In this document: in pieces, positions 7,136 to 9,907 of the stretch
How the letters are laid out: each line of letters begins with the position of its first letter
Position numbering within the stretch: the first letter of the stretch is position 1
From: Ruminococcus sp.
GTDB taxonomy: Bacteria; Bacillota; Clostridia; Oscillospirales; Ruminococcaceae
Assembly: GCA_029063695.1 (NCBI GenBank)
Contig: JAIDNR010000384.1
Location: 1-9,907 of the forward strand
Length of the DNA stretch: 9,907 nt
Reading direction: 5' to 3'
Position numbers and translations under genes: made by a program
The notes under the pieces: model-generated
What the model was told of the DNA's origin: nothing
Seen by the model: the letters and a program-made list of their open reading frames with translations, nothing else
Database searches by the model: none

Positions 7136-8329
7136 TTATTTTAAGATAATTTTTATCTGTTCATTAATACTTTCGAGGAAGCGATTCATTTCATCAGAAG
7201 AATCAAATCTGAAAAAAATAATTCCTATAGCCTTTGACGCATTATCAAAATATGCAACCAAGTCTCCTTCTTTCACATAGACATTTGCATCGATTTTGTA
7301 TTTCAAGGCATCTTCTGAATAATCCACCCTTACAAAGCTACCGTTCCGAGCAACGTGCAGATTATGTGTAGCGTAGCAGGCATCTGGCTCTGAAGGGTGA
7401 ATTTCCAGACTTTTTCCCATAGCAGCCAGCACTGAAAGTTCCACAACATCAACATGAAAAATATATCCTAATAAATTCGGGATCATATTCCCACCGCATC
7501 GTGGACCAAAGTCAATAGGCCAGACACTGCCGTTTTTATCAACAATCAACTCCACATTCACAGCGCCATTCATGAACCCGAGCTTACTGATAATGTTACA
7601 GATGACATTCTTCACTTCATCCATTATTCCTGCGTCCAGGCTTGGTGGATAGCTTTTCCCCACCGGTACAAGCGGATTGACCATATTGTCCCGATGGCAG
7701 TTCATAAGTCCCCAGATTTTTACTTCCCCGTCAGAAACCAAAACATCGCCGCCAATAATATAAGGGTATCCCTTTTCAATAAATTCTTCAATAATGAAAC
7801 GCTTACTTCTTGAAAATGTGAGCGCAAAATCTACAGCTTCACGCAGCCCGTCCCAAGAATAAAGAACAGTTGCACCCTTGCTTCCGGAAGAATCCACAGG
7901 CTTAACGATTACAGGAAGTCTGAATTGAGCAGTTTCCTTGATTGCCGCTTCTATATCCGTATAACCATCGGAACGGGGTGAATTAAAATGATTTTCTCTT
8001 AGAAAATCCCTGAATCTGTCTTTATTGCAGAGAATATCAACAGATTCACTCGGGTTCGTAGGAAGTCCGAGCTGCTCTGCAACATAAGCCGCCGTCGGAG
8101 CAGCCGGATCAGAGGCATACGCCAGCACTCCGTTCACATTCTCTTTTTTTGCAATTTCCAAAACAGCCTCTTTGTCAGTTGTGCTGACAAGGTAAAATTG
8201 GTCTGCATGATATTGTCCCGGATTATCCGTCAGATAATCGCAAAGAACCGTATAATACCCAAGCCTCTTAGCAGTTTCAATCGCAACGATCTGCTGTGCA
8301 GAACCGCCGAGCAATAAAATTTTTTTCAC
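7136..8329 (-). CDS. ATP-grasp carboxylate-amine ligase, first of two in the operon
   Basis: A 397-residue ATP-grasp enzyme. Such enzymes activate a carboxylate as an acyl phosphate and join it to an amine or similar nucleophile in the cytoplasm. A Rossmann-like pre-ATP-grasp domain (MKKILLLGGS, about 1-90) is followed by the ATP-binding Lys143 in IVKPVDSSGSKG, the adenine-contact EEF at 181-183, and the metal/phosphate site with Glu260 (NVELIV) and Asp273 to Arg277 (DFGPRCGGN). The C-terminal 90 residues (KEGDLVAYFDNASKAIGIIFF) resemble the lid-like tail of L-amino-acid ligases. The Glu usual after the EEF-x(n)-G segment is not at its expected place (EEFIEKGYPY). The start is GTG at 8329, supported by the MKKILLLGG N-terminus and AAAGGGA 9 nt upstream. 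It follows the aminotransferase closely, so acylation of the new amino sugar is an attractive but unproven role. It shares ENVNGVLA with the second ATP-grasp gene, so they are distant paralogues. Confidence 0.85.
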   Translation of the reverse strand: MKKILLLGGSAQQIVAIETAKRLGYYTVLCDYLTDNPGQYHADQFYLVSTTDKEAVLEIAKKENVNGVLAYASDPAAPTAAYVAEQLGLPTNPSESVDILCNKDRFRDFLRENHFNSPRSDGYTDIEAAIKETAQFRLPVIVKPVDSSGSKGATVLYSWDGLREAVDFALTFSRSKRFIIEEFIEKGYPYIIGGDVLVSDGEVKIWGLMNCHRDNMVNPLVPVGKSYPPSLDAGIMDEVKNVICNIISKLGFMNGAVNVELIVDKNGSVWPIDFGPRCGGNMIPNLLGYIFHVDVVELSVLAAMGKSLEIHPSEPDACYATHNLHVARNGSFVRVDYSEDALKYKIDANVYVKEGDLVAYFDNASKAIGIIFFRFDSSDEMNRFLESINEQIKIILK

Positions 8330-8338
8330 TCTGTTTCG

Positions 8339-8345
8339 TCCCTTT
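8339..8345 (-). promoter_or_regulatory. Shine-Dalgarno for the GTG start of the first ATP-grasp gene
   Basis: AAAGGGA overlaps the TAA stop of the aminotransferase gene and lies 9 nt before the GTG at 8327-8329. This supports GTG as the true start and implies translational coupling between the two genes. A GTG start with this moderate site may give lower expression than the ATG-started aminotransferase. Confidence 0.65.
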
Positions 8346-9456
8346 AACTATTTTTATGTGTAAGAATCACATCACAAATTCTATCCACTTCTTCAATTGT
8401 AAGATCTGCATACATTGGAAGTGTCAGCACTTTACGAGAAATCTCCGCAGCAATTGGAGTTTCCTCATTATTTGAATTCTTGTAGCAATCCATCTCGTTG
8501 ATTGCCGGATAAAAATACTTTCTTGCAAAAATATCATTCGTCTTAAGACGCTCATATACATCGTCCCTTGTTTCTCCGAACTTAGACGGCTCAAAGAGTA
8601 CAGCATAATATGCATAATTGGGTGTAACATCCGGCTGCACTGTCATGAGCTGAATGCCCTTCACACTGGAGAGTCTTTCATTATATCTATGAACAGCAGC
8701 GCCTCTTGCAGCAATACAGTTGTCAATGTTTTTCAGATTGCAGACACCCATAGCTGCACGAAATTCATCCATTTTTGCATTTCCGCCAATTTCATCTACA
8801 TACTCTTCTGTCTTGATTCCAAAGTTTTTGAGACTATGTAAACTTTTACGGAGCGATTCATCACTAAATGTCACCGCACCACCCTCAATGGTATTGAATA
8901 CTTTTGTGGCATGAAATGAGAACATAGCAGCATCGCCATAACAACCTATACCCCTGTCCTTATACTTCACACCGAATGCATGCGCCGCGTCATATATGAC
9001 TTTCAGATTACGTTTTTTTGCGATTGCTTCAATTGCTTCTACATCACAGATTGAGCCATACACATGAACAGGAACGATAGCAACGGTCTTGTCCGTAATC
9101 AGTGCTTCAATTTTCTCAGGATCAATCGTGTAATCATCTGGCTTGATGTCGCAAAAAACAGGTTTCAGTCCGTTTCGCGTAATTGCATGTGTTGTGGAAA
9201 CAAATGTAAAGGGTGTCGTGATCACCTCACCGCCTGAATCTCTTAGTCCCATTGCCTGAATAACAATCTCCAGCGCCATATGCCCGTTTACAAACATCGA
9301 AAGCTGTGGAACATCGAGATATTCCATCAGACTATGCTGCAATTTTTTGTATACAGGCCCCATATTCGTGAGATGATGATTTTCAAATATGGATTTGATC
9401 TCTTTTATATAATCCTCATATGAAGGCATCGATGACCTTGTAACAAAGATACTCAT
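8344..9456 (-). CDS. DegT/DnrJ/EryC1/StrS family PLP-dependent sugar aminotransferase (VioA-like)
   Basis: A 370-residue, full-length fold-type I aminotransferase that should convert a keto group of a nucleotide-linked keto-deoxysugar to an amine, using glutamate and PLP in the cytoplasm. The expected motifs appear in order: LTNMGPVYKKLQ near the N-terminus (about 29-40), TTPFTFVSTTH (80-90), VPVHVYG (128-134), DAAHAFGV with the PLP-pyridine Asp156, SFHATKVFNTIEGG with Schiff-base Lys185, and NAKMDEFRAAMG (226-237). From memory this active-site wording is closest to VioA, which makes dTDP-4-amino-4,6-dideoxyglucose; WecE, which makes the galacto isomer, is more distant. The exact product is therefore not fixed. 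The start is clear: AAGGAGA lies 7 nt upstream. The ATP-grasp gene follows after 14 nt, and a WecF-like transferase that would use such a sugar lies further down the same operon. The substrate assignment is inference; the family is firm. Confidence 0.93.
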   Translation of the reverse strand: MSIFVTRSSMPSYEDYIKEIKSIFENHHLTNMGPVYKKLQHSLMEYLDVPQLSMFVNGHMALEIVIQAMGLRDSGGEVITTPFTFVSTTHAITRNGLKPVFCDIKPDDYTIDPEKIEALITDKTVAIVPVHVYGSICDVEAIEAIAKKRNLKVIYDAAHAFGVKYKDRGIGCYGDAAMFSFHATKVFNTIEGGAVTFSDESLRKSLHSLKNFGIKTEEYVDEIGGNAKMDEFRAAMGVCNLKNIDNCIAARGAAVHRYNERLSSVKGIQLMTVQPDVTPNYAYYAVLFEPSKFGETRDDVYERLKTNDIFARKYFYPAINEMDCYKNSNNEETPIAAEISRKVLTLPMYADLTIEEVDRICDVILTHKNS

Positions 9457-9470
9457 TTCTTATTCTCCTT

Positions 9471-9907
9471 TTATACGATTATGCTGAAAACTTCTTTTGT
9501 AATATCGTCAACAGTTCTCATACGATCGTCACTGATACACTCTATAACATTCCACTCAAGCATTTTCGCACAATAATCCGCTGCCTGTCGTGAACGTTTC
9601 AGATAATCCAGATTCGCTTCATGAATATCTTTCTTCGCCTCATTACCCTCATAGCGCTTCGTCATCAGCTCTTGACTCACATTCGGGTCAACACGCAGAT
9701 AAATCGTGCGGTACGGTTTCGTAATGCCGATCAGCCGATATTCATAATCAAAGAGCCACTGAATAAAACTCTCCCACTGTTCTTCCGGAAGCTTTGCACA
9801 TTGATGTATTGCGTTAGAAGTCGTGTACCTGTCAGCAATTACGATGCCGCCGTCCAGATAAAAATCCTTCCAGTTATTCATATAGCTAGCGTAACGGTCT
9901 ACTGCAT
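9471..9907 (-). CDS. tmk: Thymidylate kinase (dTMP kinase), 5' end beyond the window
   Basis: This is the C-terminal 144 residues of a dTMP kinase, a cytoplasmic P-loop kinase that phosphorylates dTMP to dTDP. The frame stays open to the window edge: codons before the ATG at 9881 read AVDRYASY, which fits the family region before the DRY motif, so that ATG is internal and the N-terminal P-loop lies outside. Visible hallmarks are the nucleotide-binding ADRYTTSNAIHQ segment, the lid-like KRYEGNEAKKDIHE segment, and the tail DYLKRSRQAADYCAKMLEWNVIEC typical of Firmicutes enzymes. One oddity is YLRVDP where the family usually reads YLDV-x-P, so a conserved Asp is Arg. It ends 14 nt before the aminotransferase gene, whose Shine-Dalgarno follows its stop directly. 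Placement at the head of this glycan operon suggests it feeds dTDP-sugar synthesis. It could be the sole housekeeping enzyme or a dedicated second copy; the window cannot tell. Confidence 0.88.
   Translation of the reverse strand, partial: AVDRYASYMNNWKDFYLDGGIVIADRYTTSNAIHQCAKLPEEQWESFIQWLFDYEYRLIGITKPYRTIYLRVDPNVSQELMTKRYEGNEAKKDIHEANLDYLKRSRQAADYCAKMLEWNVIECISDDRMRTVDDITKEVFSIIV

Noticed and set aside
9471..9881. ATG at 9881 as the true start of the thymidylate kinase
   Set aside because: The frame is open to the window edge, the upstream codons fit the family, and the P-loop is missing from the shorter version; the gene is cut by the window.
1..9907. tRNA, rRNA, CRISPR array, riboswitch or origin within the window
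   Set aside because: The strand is almost fully occupied by nine coding genes, gaps are 14-61 nt, and no array-type repeats or RNA-gene signatures were seen in them or in the 173-base tail.

Overview
The window is a single block of nine closely packed genes, all on the minus strand and read from high to low coordinates. The base composition is A+T-leaning, Shine-Dalgarno sites are strong and purine-rich (AAGGAGA, GGAGGG, AAAGAGG), and gaps between the first eight genes are 14 to 29 nt. The partial thymidylate kinase is of the Firmicutes type (DRYTTSNAIHQ, KKDIHE). Together these suggest a Gram-positive gut-type Clostridia (Lachnospiraceae or Ruminococcaceae). This taxonomic call is an inference by eye. 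The block is the middle and 3' part of a Wzx/Wzy-dependent surface polysaccharide operon.

Layout in transcription order: (1) 9471-9907, the 3' part of a dTMP kinase gene that runs off the window edge; (2) 8344-9456, a DegT/VioA-type PLP sugar aminotransferase; (3) 7136-8329, an ATP-grasp ligase; (4) 6308-7111, a monotopic phosphoglycosyl transferase that should start the glycan on a polyprenyl phosphate; (5) 5001-6293, a second, diverged ATP-grasp ligase; (6) 4110-4982, an SDR-type sugar epimerase/reductase; (7) 2749-4080, a Wzy-type polymerase; (8) 1651-2733, a WecF-like GT56 glycosyltransferase; (9) 174-1589, a Wzx-type flippase. The last 173 bases (1-173) hold no convincing gene or terminator.

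How they may work together (inference): the kinase supplies dTDP/dTTP for dTDP-sugars. The aminotransferase makes a dTDP-4-amino-4,6-dideoxyhexose. The SDR adjusts a sugar nucleotide. The phosphoglycosyl transferase starts the repeat unit, and the GT56 enzyme, whose known relative transfers Fuc4NAc from dTDP, adds the amino sugar. Wzx flips the unit and Wzy polymerises it. No sugar N-acetyltransferase is present. Two ATP-grasp ligases with features of the L-amino-acid-ligase type flank the initiating transferase. The most interesting reading is that the amino sugar's free amine is capped with amino acids (or another carboxylate) instead of acetate. No chain-length regulator, rmlA/rmlB or further glycosyltransferase is visible, so the locus probably continues upstream of position 9907.

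Smaller oddities include tiny ATG...TGA frames with their own good ribosome-binding spacing that end exactly on the wzy and wzx start codons (ATGA overlaps), a cluster of 8-9 nt homopolymers in wzy, and a possible mobile-element end just beyond the operon.
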